From a virus, in the IMG/VR virus record IMGVR_UViG_3300032770_000018, positions 1 to 64,000 of that record: 64,000 nucleotides of DNA; one strand, written 5' to 3'. The translations under genes were made by a program, and so were the position numbers. Below are positions 45,981 to 55,059 of the stretch, in pieces. The notes under the pieces are model-generated. The model saw nothing but the letters and a program-made list of their open reading frames with translations, was not told the DNA's origin and did no database searches. Each line of letters starts with the position of its first letter. Within the stretch, counting starts at the first letter, position 1.

Positions 45981-47014
45981 GCCGAATAACCGTTCTTGGG
46001 GCAGTAAACAGCTACACCGGATACGGACTGCACACCATCCAGGCGGTCAGGGATATTGAGACTCTTTCTGGCGCTTACGTCTCGGTCAGAGCGCTCTCCA
46101 CTTCCGAGGCCTTTGGCGCACGCATCCCGATGGATATTCGGCGCCGCTTTGTGAATGGTCCGCAGCCAGAGCCCTGGGAACTCCTGATCCACCCGCCGAA
46201 CTTCCTGCCCACGCCGGGCAAAAAAACGGCCTACTTTTCGATGTGGGAGGCTACCCGGCTTCCTCCCAAGGGGCGCAGCCTGCTCAACAAGGCCACGGTT
46301 GTTTTCACGCCCAGCCACTGGAATGCCTCGACGTTCTCGGCCTGCGGGGTGGATGTGCCGATCGAGGTCGTGCCGCTCGGGATAAACACCAAAGCCTTTT
46401 ATTATCGGCCACCCCCGCAACGACTCGACGGCCTGTGCGTCTTTGGAGCCGCAGGCAGGATGGCCCACGGCGGGGTGCGTAAGGGCATCAACGAGGTGAT
46501 TGAAGCATTCCTAGCGGCGTTCCCGAAGCAGGACGACGCGCGGTTGAGGATAAAATGCTGGCCGGACTGCCCGGTCGCAAAGGTGCGGGACAACCGAATC
46601 AGTATCACGGCCGCCTACCTGAGCGACGACGAGGTAGCTGAATGGTTTTCCGGCATCCACGTTTTCGTCAGTGCCGCCCGGGCAGAGGGCTGGGGATTGA
46701 TGCAACACCAGGCCATGGCGGTAGGGCGCCCGATTATAACCGTGGATTTCGGCGGCGTCCGGGAGTTCTTCAAGCCGGCGATGGGCTACGCGCTGCCCTA
46801 TCGGATGGTCCAGGCGACCAAAGCCTACGACGGCTGCGGCCACTGGGCAGAGCCGGACTTCGATGATTTTGTTTCGATGATGCGCCACGTGTACGAGCGG
46901 CGCGAGCAGGCGCAGGAAAAAGGCCGGGCCGCCGCAGTGGCCATGATGGGCACCGACTGGCTCGACGCCAATCGCGTGCTGGTCAGCAAACTCATGAAAC
47001 TTGGGGCTTTGTGA
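45977..47014 (+). CDS. GT4-family glycosyltransferase
   Basis: 345 residues from GTG 45977. GT-B fold cues: FTPSHWNASTFSACGV, VPLGINTKAFYY, GAAGRMAHGGVRKGINEVIEAF, and the EGWGLMQHQAMAVGRPIITVDFGG nucleotide-sugar motif. Transfers a sugar from an activated donor. First gene of a five-gene glycan island. Confidence 0.85.
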   Translation: MSRITVLGAVNSYTGYGLHTIQAVRDIETLSGAYVSVRALSTSEAFGARIPMDIRRRFVNGPQPEPWELLIHPPNFLPTPGKKTAYFSMWEATRLPPKGRSLLNKATVVFTPSHWNASTFSACGVDVPIEVVPLGINTKAFYYRPPPQRLDGLCVFGAAGRMAHGGVRKGINEVIEAFLAAFPKQDDARLRIKCWPDCPVAKVRDNRISITAAYLSDDEVAEWFSGIHVFVSAARAEGWGLMQHQAMAVGRPIITVDFGGVREFFKPAMGYALPYRMVQATKAYDGCGHWAEPDFDDFVSMMRHVYERREQAQEKGRAAAVAMMGTDWLDANRVLVSKLMKLGAL

Positions 47015-47017
47015 ACT

Positions 47018-47530
47018 ATGCCGGGATCTGACTACAGGTTCGACGCGACGGCCGCAGCGGTCGTGCGTGTGATGTTCCGTGGCCGAAAGCCGCTTGTCCT
47101 GGACGTTGGCGCCGGCGCCGGGAAGGGAGCAACGGTCTTTGGACCACCTTTGTCGCGCGAGGTTCACGGGCTTGAAATCTTCCGCAAATACATCGACGAG
47201 TTCGACCTGCGAACGAAGTACGCTGAGGTCTTCTGTGGCAACATCATGGATTGGAGCCCGTGTCAGCTCTCGAAGTACGACCTCCTGGTTGCCGGCGACG
47301 TGCTCGAGCACCTCACTATTGACGATGCCAGGAAGCTAATCCGCAACTGCCAACTGTCCGGATGCAGTATGATCGTCCAGGTGCCGTTCCTCTACGAGCA
47401 GGGTCCGGAGAACGGCAACGAGTACGAGCGGCACATTCAGCCGGATCTGACGCGCGACCTGATGGCTGTCCGCTACCCCATGCTCTTCGAGGTCTTGGCC
47501 GATCCCCGTCTGGGCTTGTACATCCTATGA
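47018..47530 (+). CDS. SAM-dependent methyltransferase
   Basis: 170 residues. Class I methyltransferase: motif I VLDVGAGAGKGA, acidic motif II-like HGLEIFRKYIDEF, and a later YDLLVAGDVLEHL strand. Could methylate sugars made by the adjacent glycosyltransferases. Confidence 0.8.
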   Translation: MPGSDYRFDATAAAVVRVMFRGRKPLVLDVGAGAGKGATVFGPPLSREVHGLEIFRKYIDEFDLRTKYAEVFCGNIMDWSPCQLSKYDLLVAGDVLEHLTIDDARKLIRNCQLSGCSMIVQVPFLYEQGPENGNEYERHIQPDLTRDLMAVRYPMLFEVLADPRLGLYIL

Positions 47531-48291
47531 ATCCAACCGTTTCGCTCGCAATCTTCACCCACAACGACCTTCCGATGCTCAAGGCCACACTGCTTCACGA
47601 GCAGCGCTGGGTAGACCAGGTGTGCATCCTCGACATGGCTTCCGCCGATGGCACTCAAGAATTCTGTGAGGCGTGGCTCCGGCCCGGCGTGGACGTATAC
47701 CGGCGCCGGGATACCAATACCTGCCCTGACCTGGGGTTCTCCGAAGCCAAAAACGCCGTCATGGACATGGCGACCTCCGACTGGGTGCTTTGCGCCGGCG
47801 CCGACACCATCATGGACTGGCGGCAGGCACCGAACATCAAGCGCGTATTGGCCGAGGTTAAAGCCGACGCATTGAGCATAAACACCGTCAGCATCCTGCC
47901 ATTCAAAGAGTGCCAACCCCACCAGATCGAGGAGGCAGTGGCACGCAAGAACTTCGGGAAGGATGGGCGCCATCGGTGCTTTGTTCGTCGTGGCTCAGGA
48001 ATTGTCTTCAAGGGCTACATCCACGAAGAGCCATTCCGCGGAGAGGTAAACGTGTTCGGAGAGGCTCAGCTAACACAGCTTTCCAGATTTCACCTGCACG
48101 GCTGGGGCAACGACAACCTGCGTTCCTGGCGCTACGGCTGGATGCTGCTCCGGGCCTGGCAGCGTGAGCCCGCGCTTCAGGCATACACAAACGAATGGTG
48201 GTACAAGGAGTATTGCCCTCAGAACGCCGACCTGCTGAAAAGGCAATCAGAGGCCTACGAGGAATATCGCCAGAAAACCGGTGACCGCTGA
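47527..48291 (+). CDS. GT2-family glycosyltransferase
   Basis: 254 residues. VSLAIFTHNDLPMLKATLLHEQ, CILDMASADGTQEFCEAW, SEAKNAVMDMATSDWVLCAGADTIMDW: a GT-A fold with the DxD-like GADT site. Starts at ATG 47527 in an ATGA overlap with the methyltransferase gene. Confidence 0.8.
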   Translation: MNPTVSLAIFTHNDLPMLKATLLHEQRWVDQVCILDMASADGTQEFCEAWLRPGVDVYRRRDTNTCPDLGFSEAKNAVMDMATSDWVLCAGADTIMDWRQAPNIKRVLAEVKADALSINTVSILPFKECQPHQIEEAVARKNFGKDGRHRCFVRRGSGIVFKGYIHEEPFRGEVNVFGEAQLTQLSRFHLHGWGNDNLRSWRYGWMLLRAWQREPALQAYTNEWWYKEYCPQNADLLKRQSEAYEEYRQKTGDR

Positions 48292-49018
48292 GCCCAAGAT
48301 CGCCGGCGGACTCATCACCCGGAACTACAGCCGGTTTCCGGGGACCTTCCCAGTGCTAAAGCAGATGTCGGACGTGACCATCGTCATTGACGACAGCCCG
48401 GGGTCCGCAATTCCAGACATTGGCGCCGACGAGACCGTCTCACTGCGGAGAAAGGGCGAGTGGAACGACACGGCCAACCAGGTCCTGCTCTTCCTGCGGG
48501 CGGCCGTCCATGGGTGCAACTGGGTTATTGGCTGCGGCGACGACATGCTGCCATCGGTTGCGCTGTTCAACGGGATAAGAGCCCTCTCCAAGACCGATGC
48601 CGACATGGTATGGGTTGAGTTTCGGGAGCTTTGGGAGGGCATTGACCAATACCGCTCCGATGGCATTTGGGGGACGAAGGGGGCGCCGGCTCTGGTGCGC
48701 AACTGGATGCTCGAGCAGAGGATAACGCTGCCTGACCTGACCATGCGGCTTCACCGAAGGGCCTGGAATGAGGACCGGAAGGCCGCGCATACGAAAGCCG
48801 ACGCCAAATACGCCGTCTATCACTTCGGGTCGCTAACGCGGGCACTCCGCGAGGCTAGGGTCGAGAAGTATCGCCGGGCTGACCCGACAAACCGTTTCCA
48901 GCGCGACTACTCCTACATGCTGGACGATTCAGGCATACAGCTTTCCAAGGTGCCGCGGGAGGACCAGGGGGCCATGCTGGAATGGATCGGTGGGTCCGCA
49001 AATCCAATTAAGGCTTGA
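48281..49018 (+). CDS. Glycosyltransferase-like protein
   Basis: 245 residues from GTG 48281. GGLITRNYSRFPGTFPVLKQ, VTIVIDDSPG, and WVIGCGDDMLPSVALF place an acidic DD site as in GT-A enzymes. Short overlap with the previous gene. Last gene of the glycan island before the fibre genes. Confidence 0.65.
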   Translation: MTAEPKIAGGLITRNYSRFPGTFPVLKQMSDVTIVIDDSPGSAIPDIGADETVSLRRKGEWNDTANQVLLFLRAAVHGCNWVIGCGDDMLPSVALFNGIRALSKTDADMVWVEFRELWEGIDQYRSDGIWGTKGAPALVRNWMLEQRITLPDLTMRLHRRAWNEDRKAAHTKADAKYAVYHFGSLTRALREARVEKYRRADPTNRFQRDYSYMLDDSGIQLSKVPREDQGAMLEWIGGSANPIKA

Positions 49019-49042
49019 GCGCCAGGAGAATCGGCGTATAGC
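49015..49042 (+). promoter_or_regulatory. Leaderless-type promoter
   Basis: TTGAGC (49015-49020), 16-bp spacer, TATAGC (49037-49042), eight bases, ATG 49051. Confidence 0.5.
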
Positions 49043-49050
49043 GTTGCGCC

Positions 49051-49731
49051 ATGAGTATCTCGGCCGCAGATTTCAAAGCGCTTATCCCGGACCCATCAGC
49101 CTCGATGTGCGGGAACTTCATCAACAGCCTGCTCAAGCTTCCAGTCCTGCTCTACCAATGGATCCAGCAGGTGGAGGGCACGAGCTCCGGAGGTGGTGGC
49201 GGCGGCGGCGGCACAGTGGCTGGGACGCTCAAACCCGGGGACCTTATCTTCTCCGCCGCGCCGGCCGCTGCGGACTCGACGCGTCTCCTGTGCGACGGCA
49301 CCGAATACCCTCAGGCGACATATCCGGCGCTCTTCGCGGCGATTGGCAACATCTATGGGACGCCCTCAAACAGCGCCAACTTTAAAGTCCCGAATTTCAG
49401 CGGGCGCTTCCCCGTCGGCGTCGGTAACTTTCCAAACGCCGGGGCGGTATCGCTCGGAAACACCGGGGGCAGCGATCAGCAGGCGATCAGCGAGGCAAAC
49501 CTGCCCCTCTATACACCGGGGCCACTCAAGTCCTCTAATGGAACGGACAAAGTTTGGACGGACGTCTATGGCACGGGCCCGACTAAAAACGGTCCTGGGT
49601 TCAACGCTACACAGGGCGCCCAGAATCAGCCGGAGGTAGACTTCTCCGACCCATCCTACGGAAGCAGTACCCCGACGCAGCTCCCAATTCTTCCGCCGTA
49701 CGTTGGAACGTACATCTACATCAAGACCTAG
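49051..49731 (+). CDS. Phage tail collar domain protein
   Basis: 226 residues. After a Gly-rich spacer, LKPGDLIFSAAPAAADSTRLLCDGTEYPQATYPALFAAIGNIYG... FKVPNFSGRFPVGVG is the classic phage tail-collar (fibre) module, and a beta-rich C-terminal end follows. It is a receptor-binding or fibre part. Leaderless promoter, then three bases to the next gene. Confidence 0.85.
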   Translation: MSISAADFKALIPDPSASMCGNFINSLLKLPVLLYQWIQQVEGTSSGGGGGGGGTVAGTLKPGDLIFSAAPAAADSTRLLCDGTEYPQATYPALFAAIGNIYGTPSNSANFKVPNFSGRFPVGVGNFPNAGAVSLGNTGGSDQQAISEANLPLYTPGPLKSSNGTDKVWTDVYGTGPTKNGPGFNATQGAQNQPEVDFSDPSYGSSTPTQLPILPPYVGTYIYIKT

Positions 49732-49734
49732 CCC

Positions 49735-51741
49735 ATGCCATCGCTCCAAATAAGAGGCGTCCCAGTGGCGCCGCTGACGGGGCCGCTCGACCTCCGAAGC
49801 GAAGTCGCACTGATGGAGGGATCGTCGCTTAGGATGCGGCAGAACTTCCAAGCGACCGGAAAGGGCAAGCTCACGCGTGGCTGTGGATGGGCCAAACTGC
49901 TGGACTCGGCGACCTACAACAACCAGGACTTTCACGACCAACTCCTCTATTTCGGGCCCAATGGGGCGATCCGCCAGCCAGTCACAATGCTCTTCCCAGC
50001 CGAGTCCACGATGGGCGTCCGCAGCCTAATCCTGGCCACACAGAGCCAAATCTGCATGTTGGTCGAGTCCTCCGGCGACTACCGCGTTCTTGGAAACGCC
50101 TACGGTGGCGTCCCATCGGCATCGGCATCGGCGCCACGCTTCAAAGCCGCCCAGGTCAACGACTACGTCGCTTTCACCAACGACTTCAACAAGCCGATGT
50201 ATTACGTGCTCGAGGACGGCTCGGGCACGCTGCTCCAGACTTTCGACGACCTTGACACCATCGGGGTCAGCCGGGCCGCTGTAACCTGGGCCTGGAGAGG
50301 ATGCTTGTTCTTCGCTGACGTGGTGATGGACGGCCAGCGGCAGAGCAACCTGCTGCTTTGGTCGGATTATCAGAACCCGACGAGCTTCGACCCAGCCGTC
50401 CTTTCGTCGATCACTGGCACGAAATATCTCAATCCAGGAGAGCGCATCTTGGCTGGCTTGGAGTTCGGAAACTCCTTCCTCATCTACACAACCGAGAACA
50501 TTTGGGAGATGGTGGTCGTCGGCGGAGACCAGTCGTTCGACTTCGCTATCCGCTACCCAGGCTCAAAGAACCGTTCAATCGGCCTGCTGAAATACCCGAA
50601 TACCCTCGCATCCCTCGGCGATGAGCACTGCTACCTGGCTGAGGACGGCCTTTACACGTTCAACCCGTACTATCTCAAGCCCGACCGCGTCGAGTGGGCG
50701 CACCTGGCGACGCCGGAGGTCCTGGACAACATTGACTCGGCCAACTGCTCGGTCCACGTCGGGCTCTACAACAACTACGAGTACCTGCTTTCGGTCGCAA
50801 AGGTTGGGGACGCCAACAACTGCCCAAGTGTCACTCTCAGGCTGAATACCGCCTATAGCTGCGCCGACGTGGTCGACGCTGGCTTTACCGCCTTTTGCAA
50901 TTTCCAGAGCTTCCTTTCCCCAACGGTTCGCGATTTCATCACCTCGAACGGAATATGCTCTTTGCAGGGAATGGCGAACCTCGGCTTCCCGCTAGGCCAG
51001 CAGGGCGTTGCAAAGCCTCCGGGAGCAATCACATCGGCATTCACCCCGGACTGCTTCTACACTAAGGTCACGCAGACGATTGGCGATGTGACCGTCGAGG
51101 ACTGGAATCAGGCGCACGCCGCCCCAACGTCGCTTTGCGCCCTATTGGGCAACCAGACCTTTGATAGCGTCTGCCGGAAGTGCGCGGGGCCAACGTTGCT
51201 GGTCGCCGCCAGCTCGGACGACTGGTGCCTGAAGCAAATCGGAGGCGTTAGCTACCGTGAGGTCTGCCTGAATCCGTCCGCCATCGGGAGCTTCATCACC
51301 AATGCGGGATACAGCAGCGCCGTCGGGAACTACGCGCTGCGTGGGTATGACTCAATACTCAGGCTCTCTCCGATGTACATTGCCGGCGAGCGCGCGCCGA
51401 TGATGCAACTCGACAGTGTGACGCTCGACTTCGAGGCTAGAGCATCAAGCCAACCGGCTTCGGTCTCACTGCGCGTTGGCGTCTCGGCCCAACCGACCGA
51501 CCCCAACGGGCCCGACATGCAGTGGTTTGCCCACAGCGCCAAGACGCTGGCCCTTCAAAGCTCCACCACGCCAGCCCAGCGCCTCGCCGCCAATGTGACG
51601 CCCTCCCAAGTAATGCGCTGGCAGCTTTACCGAGTAGCCAGGATGCTCTACCTCGAATTGACCATTTCAGGGACGGGTGGGGACGCTGACTTTAGCCGCG
51701 TGACCGTTGAGGCCGGCCCGTCGCGCGCGAGGAACTTCTAA
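49735..51741 (+). CDS. Tail nozzle-like protein (P22 gp10 / T7 gp12-type)
   Basis: 668 residues. The N-terminal segments (PLTGPLDLRSEVALMEGSSLRMRQNFQATGKGKLTRGCGW) followed by repeated beta-blade-like sequences (DYVAFTNDFNKPMYYVLEDG, GNSFLIYTTENIWEMVVVGG, AEDGLYTFNPYYLKP) match the beta-propeller tail-nozzle or packaged-DNA-stabilisation proteins of podoviruses. Supports a short-tailed virion. Confidence 0.6.
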   Translation: MPSLQIRGVPVAPLTGPLDLRSEVALMEGSSLRMRQNFQATGKGKLTRGCGWAKLLDSATYNNQDFHDQLLYFGPNGAIRQPVTMLFPAESTMGVRSLILATQSQICMLVESSGDYRVLGNAYGGVPSASASAPRFKAAQVNDYVAFTNDFNKPMYYVLEDGSGTLLQTFDDLDTIGVSRAAVTWAWRGCLFFADVVMDGQRQSNLLLWSDYQNPTSFDPAVLSSITGTKYLNPGERILAGLEFGNSFLIYTTENIWEMVVVGGDQSFDFAIRYPGSKNRSIGLLKYPNTLASLGDEHCYLAEDGLYTFNPYYLKPDRVEWAHLATPEVLDNIDSANCSVHVGLYNNYEYLLSVAKVGDANNCPSVTLRLNTAYSCADVVDAGFTAFCNFQSFLSPTVRDFITSNGICSLQGMANLGFPLGQQGVAKPPGAITSAFTPDCFYTKVTQTIGDVTVEDWNQAHAAPTSLCALLGNQTFDSVCRKCAGPTLLVAASSDDWCLKQIGGVSYREVCLNPSAIGSFITNAGYSSAVGNYALRGYDSILRLSPMYIAGERAPMMQLDSVTLDFEARASSQPASVSLRVGVSAQPTDPNGPDMQWFAHSAKTLALQSSTTPAQRLAANVTPSQVMRWQLYRVARMLYLELTISGTGGDADFSRVTVEAGPSRARNF

Positions 51742-52628
51742 TGGCAGCGAGAGCCAACCCGCTGGACGGTTTCAGGACGTCGGTAACGACGAATGATTTC
51801 CGGGTGCCGGAGATCCCAAACCTCGGGCAACTCATCGAGCAGCACGGCTTTTCCGCCGGCATGAAAGCCCATGCCCAGGCGATGACGCAGTGGAGCAAGG
51901 AACTTGAGGCCACAGTCAACGCCCGCCTCCAACCAAAGGACCAGGCGGCGAGCCTCGGATCGGCTGCGGCTCCAGCGTCCACGACACCACCCACCGGCGG
52001 CACGACCGTCTCCTCCGGTTCAGGCTCAACTAGCCCGTCAGCACCATCCTTTCCCGGGTACAGCACTCTCCTCCATGCCTTCGCCGACGATAACTGGAAC
52101 AACGCGTTGCGAGATTTCATCAGCACCATCCTACATGGGCTGGGAATCCTCACCGAGGGAAGCTATGGAGGGCAGACACCGCCGTTCACCCCGGCAGCAA
52201 TGTCCATAGCGGTGGACGATGACACAGGAACGGTCTGGATTTTTGAAAATGGGGGCTGGGTTAAAATGCAGACAGCCGCCAGCCAGGGACCGGTCTATTT
52301 TTACTGCGCGGACACTGGACTATGGCACCAGGTCTCGGTTGTCGGCGATCCATCCGACTGGGGGATTGACGGCGTTGGGGTCCAATTTCCCCCGCAGGGC
52401 GTTACGCACGCCTACACGTCATTTCAGTTCCCTTGCGCCGATACCAGGCTTTGGCATGAAGTCAGCCTTGTAGGAACTCCTCCCACGTGGGCGATTAACC
52501 CGACCGGGGCTGGCCCGTCCGACATTGACGTTGACTTCGGCTTTGCCCTACAACCGTTTTGGAATGCGGACCTTGAAGAATGGGTGTATCCGAAGCTCGT
52601 CGGCTCACCGCCGAGCTGGGGATTCTAA
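51741..52628 (+). CDS. Tail protein with three C-terminal repeats
   Basis: 295 residues. Helical N-terminus (NLGQLIEQHGFSAGMKAHAQAMTQW), a Thr/Pro/Ser linker, then three related units: ADTGLWHQVSVVGDPSDWGI, ADTRLWHEVSLVGTPPTWAI and ADLEEWVYPKLVGSPPSWGF. Repeats of this kind are found in fibre tips. Starts with ATG overlapping the previous stop. Confidence 0.55.
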   Translation: MAARANPLDGFRTSVTTNDFRVPEIPNLGQLIEQHGFSAGMKAHAQAMTQWSKELEATVNARLQPKDQAASLGSAAAPASTTPPTGGTTVSSGSGSTSPSAPSFPGYSTLLHAFADDNWNNALRDFISTILHGLGILTEGSYGGQTPPFTPAAMSIAVDDDTGTVWIFENGGWVKMQTAASQGPVYFYCADTGLWHQVSVVGDPSDWGIDGVGVQFPPQGVTHAYTSFQFPCADTRLWHEVSLVGTPPTWAINPTGAGPSDIDVDFGFALQPFWNADLEEWVYPKLVGSPPSWGF

Positions 52629-52631
52629 ACT

Positions 52632-53807
52632 ATGAAACGAACACATTTGATAATCGTAATGTTGGCCGGGCTCGCGCTTTTACTGCTGGCCGCAACCCTG
52701 CCCAATCGCACGGTGCTGTGCGACTCGAACGGGAACCTGCTCTGGCCCACGAACTTCTTTTCCGATGCCACCAACGGCGTGGACTTCGCAGCGGCGGTCA
52801 ATGCCGTTTCGACTGTCGGAGGCGGAGGCATCAGCGCAGCCAACGCGACGAATGCCGCTCGCACTGTAGTTACGTGGAGCAATTCGCTCTATCTGCCTAT
52901 TGGCGGCACAGCAGTCGCGGCCTCATCCGGTTGGCCTACAACTTGGGACTGGACGGCGGCGGTGACAGGGAAACCGGATTTCGCGACGAACACGTATGCG
53001 GGGGTGTCGAACGCGTTGGGGTTTGTGGCGGCAACGAACGGGGCGGCGATTGGGGCAGCGCAGCTTCCGGCGTTGAGCGGCGATATCACGACGAGCGCGG
53101 GGTCGGCGGCGACTTCCTTGAAGGCAACCGGGACGGCCGGCACCTATCGGAGCGTGACGTTCGATGCGCAGGGGCGCGAGACGGGCGGCACAAGTCCGAC
53201 GACATTCGCGGGCTACGGCGTGAGCGATAGCGCCGCAAACTTGCTGGCGGCTTTGACGGACCGGAACTTTTTCGGGGCGACAAATGAGGTTGCCACCAAC
53301 CTGAACAGCGCCGGGGTGACGGCCGGGTATGTGCTGACGGCGACATCCTCAAATAACCCGGCGTGGGAACCGTCCCAGGGCGGAGGCACGACCGGGGCTC
53401 TGACTAACAACTCGGCCCAGGGCATGATCAATTTGCAGGGACCAGTCAACGTCACGAACGGAGTTTACCAGGGCACGACAACGCTGGCTTACACGGGCTA
53501 CACCAACGTTCTGGTGGACTTCTCGACGGGCACGCGGTTCAAGTTGCTCATCTCGACCAACACTTGGTTGATTCCGACAAACATTGGCACCGTGCTGGAC
53601 TCGGATTTTGTTCTCAAAACCTTTATGGCCAGCCCGGGTGTGTTCACGGTTGGGTTGGGGACCAACGCCCTGGGCCAGCGCTTCACGCTGCCCGGCGGCG
53701 TCGCGTTCACGGCGACCACCAATGTCGGCGCGGCAGACCTTTACACCATGATGGCCGATTACACCGGGACCAACACCATGATCGTCTTAGCCCCCAACTT
53801 CAAATGA
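52632..53807 (+). CDS. Secreted or membrane-anchored fibre-like protein
   Basis: 391 residues. Hydrophobic N-terminus (THLIIVMLAGLALLLLAAT) and a long Thr/Ala/Gly/Asn-rich repetitive beta region (SGDITTSAGSAATSLKATGT). Looks like a fibre shaft with a signal or membrane anchor. Unknown partner. Confidence 0.55.
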   Translation: MKRTHLIIVMLAGLALLLLAATLPNRTVLCDSNGNLLWPTNFFSDATNGVDFAAAVNAVSTVGGGGISAANATNAARTVVTWSNSLYLPIGGTAVAASSGWPTTWDWTAAVTGKPDFATNTYAGVSNALGFVAATNGAAIGAAQLPALSGDITTSAGSAATSLKATGTAGTYRSVTFDAQGRETGGTSPTTFAGYGVSDSAANLLAALTDRNFFGATNEVATNLNSAGVTAGYVLTATSSNNPAWEPSQGGGTTGALTNNSAQGMINLQGPVNVTNGVYQGTTTLAYTGYTNVLVDFSTGTRFKLLISTNTWLIPTNIGTVLDSDFVLKTFMASPGVFTVGLGTNALGQRFTLPGGVAFTATTNVGAADLYTMMADYTGTNTMIVLAPNFK

Positions 53808-54592
53808 AAGCCTTGCTATTCTACATCTTTCTGGTTTGTGCATCGGCCTCGGCGCAGATGGCGCTCTGGAACAAGACACAGTTGGCCATAGTCCCGCAAG
53901 GGTTGGTCGGATACTGGACGCTGGACGTCGCGGATTGCCCAAGCGGAAAGGCGCTGGATGCCAGCGGCGCGGCGACTAGCGCGTTCCAAGTCGCGGCTCC
54001 AACCCAGACAAATGGAGTTGTTGGGCAGGGGATGTTCTTTAATGGCTCAACCCAATACATTGACATCACAACTTCATCGAATGCCTGGTACAATTTTAAG
54101 ACCGGAACGGTGTGTTTGTGGTGCAAGGAGCGGGATACGGGAGGGGAAACGATCCCGTGGTCAGCGTCGTCAACCAGCGCATCCACCACAGAAATTTTCA
54201 TTGAGGAAGATTGGCGCTCTGGAAACAAATTCTGGAATATCGTTGGTCGTTACAATAGCAGCACAGAATGGCAGTACACGATTTACATTCCTGGGGGCTA
54301 CGCCTCTAACAACTGGGTTCACATCGCCCTCGTCCAAAATGGGGTCGCCCCGACGTTCTTTACGAACGGGGTTCTGTCAACGATGACGGGAACAACCACC
54401 ACGGCTCCGTCATACTGGCTAAGCAACATTTTGTATTCGGCTAACGCCACGCCCGCGAACAAGATTTCCATCGGGCTGTTGCATCGGAGTACGCTGGTGT
54501 CTCAGTATGCTGGGGCGGTGGATGATGTGCGGGTTTACAACTACCCGCTTTCGGCAGCGCAGATTGCGAACATTTACAAGGCGGGACATTGA
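53804..54592 (+). CDS. Secreted LamG/ConA-like lectin domain protein
   Basis: 262 residues from ATG 53804. Signal peptide MKALLFYIFLVCASASAQMA, then LVGYWTLDVADCPSGKALDASG... VGQGMFFNGSTQYIDI, WVHIALVQNGV, and YAGAVDDVRVYNYPLSAAQIANIY, the hallmarks of laminin-G/concanavalin-like lectin domains. Probably a carbohydrate-binding fibre tip. Confidence 0.8.
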   Translation: MKALLFYIFLVCASASAQMALWNKTQLAIVPQGLVGYWTLDVADCPSGKALDASGAATSAFQVAAPTQTNGVVGQGMFFNGSTQYIDITTSSNAWYNFKTGTVCLWCKERDTGGETIPWSASSTSASTTEIFIEEDWRSGNKFWNIVGRYNSSTEWQYTIYIPGGYASNNWVHIALVQNGVAPTFFTNGVLSTMTGTTTTAPSYWLSNILYSANATPANKISIGLLHRSTLVSQYAGAVDDVRVYNYPLSAAQIANIYKAGH

Positions 54593-55050
54593 AGGGCTCA
54601 GTTGAATCAGAATTCCGACCAGCGGTAGCTTCCGACCTACTGAAGATCGGGCGACTGGTCCGGGAGTTCTACCACAAGGTCGGAGGTGTTTACGGCATCG
54701 AGTACAGTCACGACGACGCAATGAACCTGATTTCTGGGCTGATTGCGCGCGGGATTTGCCTTGTTGGGCCTACGAGTTGCGCCGGTGCGCTGGTGATGCC
54801 CTTTCCGTACAACAACAAGGCGCAGGTGGCCTACGTTGCCTTCTGGTATTTTCAGGAGTCCCGCGAGATACGAATTTTCGAGGAGTTGCTGCGCCGGTGT
54901 GCGGCAGCCGGGGCCACACACGTCAGCGCGGCCAGCCACTTCCCGCACAACCGGATCGCCAGGTGGTATCTCAAGCTGGGGCTCCATCCGGTCGAGGGCC
55001 AGTTCTGCCGGGCGCTGAATAGTGCTTGCATCCAGCCGGGAGCGGCGTAA
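54589..55050 (+). CDS. GNAT-family acetyltransferase
   Basis: 153 codons from TTG 54589 (TTGA overlap with the previous stop). Acetyl-CoA site cues: RPAVASDLLKIGRLVREFYHK, AYVAFWYFQESREIRIFEELLRRCAAAGATHVSAASHFPHN, then ARWYLKLGLHPVEGQFCRAL. Could acetylate sugars or a protein; found in phage tail regions. Confidence 0.75.
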   Translation: MKGSVESEFRPAVASDLLKIGRLVREFYHKVGGVYGIEYSHDDAMNLISGLIARGICLVGPTSCAGALVMPFPYNNKAQVAYVAFWYFQESREIRIFEELLRRCAAAGATHVSAASHFPHNRIARWYLKLGLHPVEGQFCRALNSACIQPGAA

Positions 55051-55053
55051 AAG
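55026..55053 (+). promoter_or_regulatory. Leaderless-type promoter
   Basis: TTGCAT (55026-55031), 16-bp spacer, TAAAAG (55048-55053), six bases, ATG 55060. It lies inside the 3' end of the acetyltransferase gene. Confidence 0.5.
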
Positions 55054-55059
55054 GCAGAT

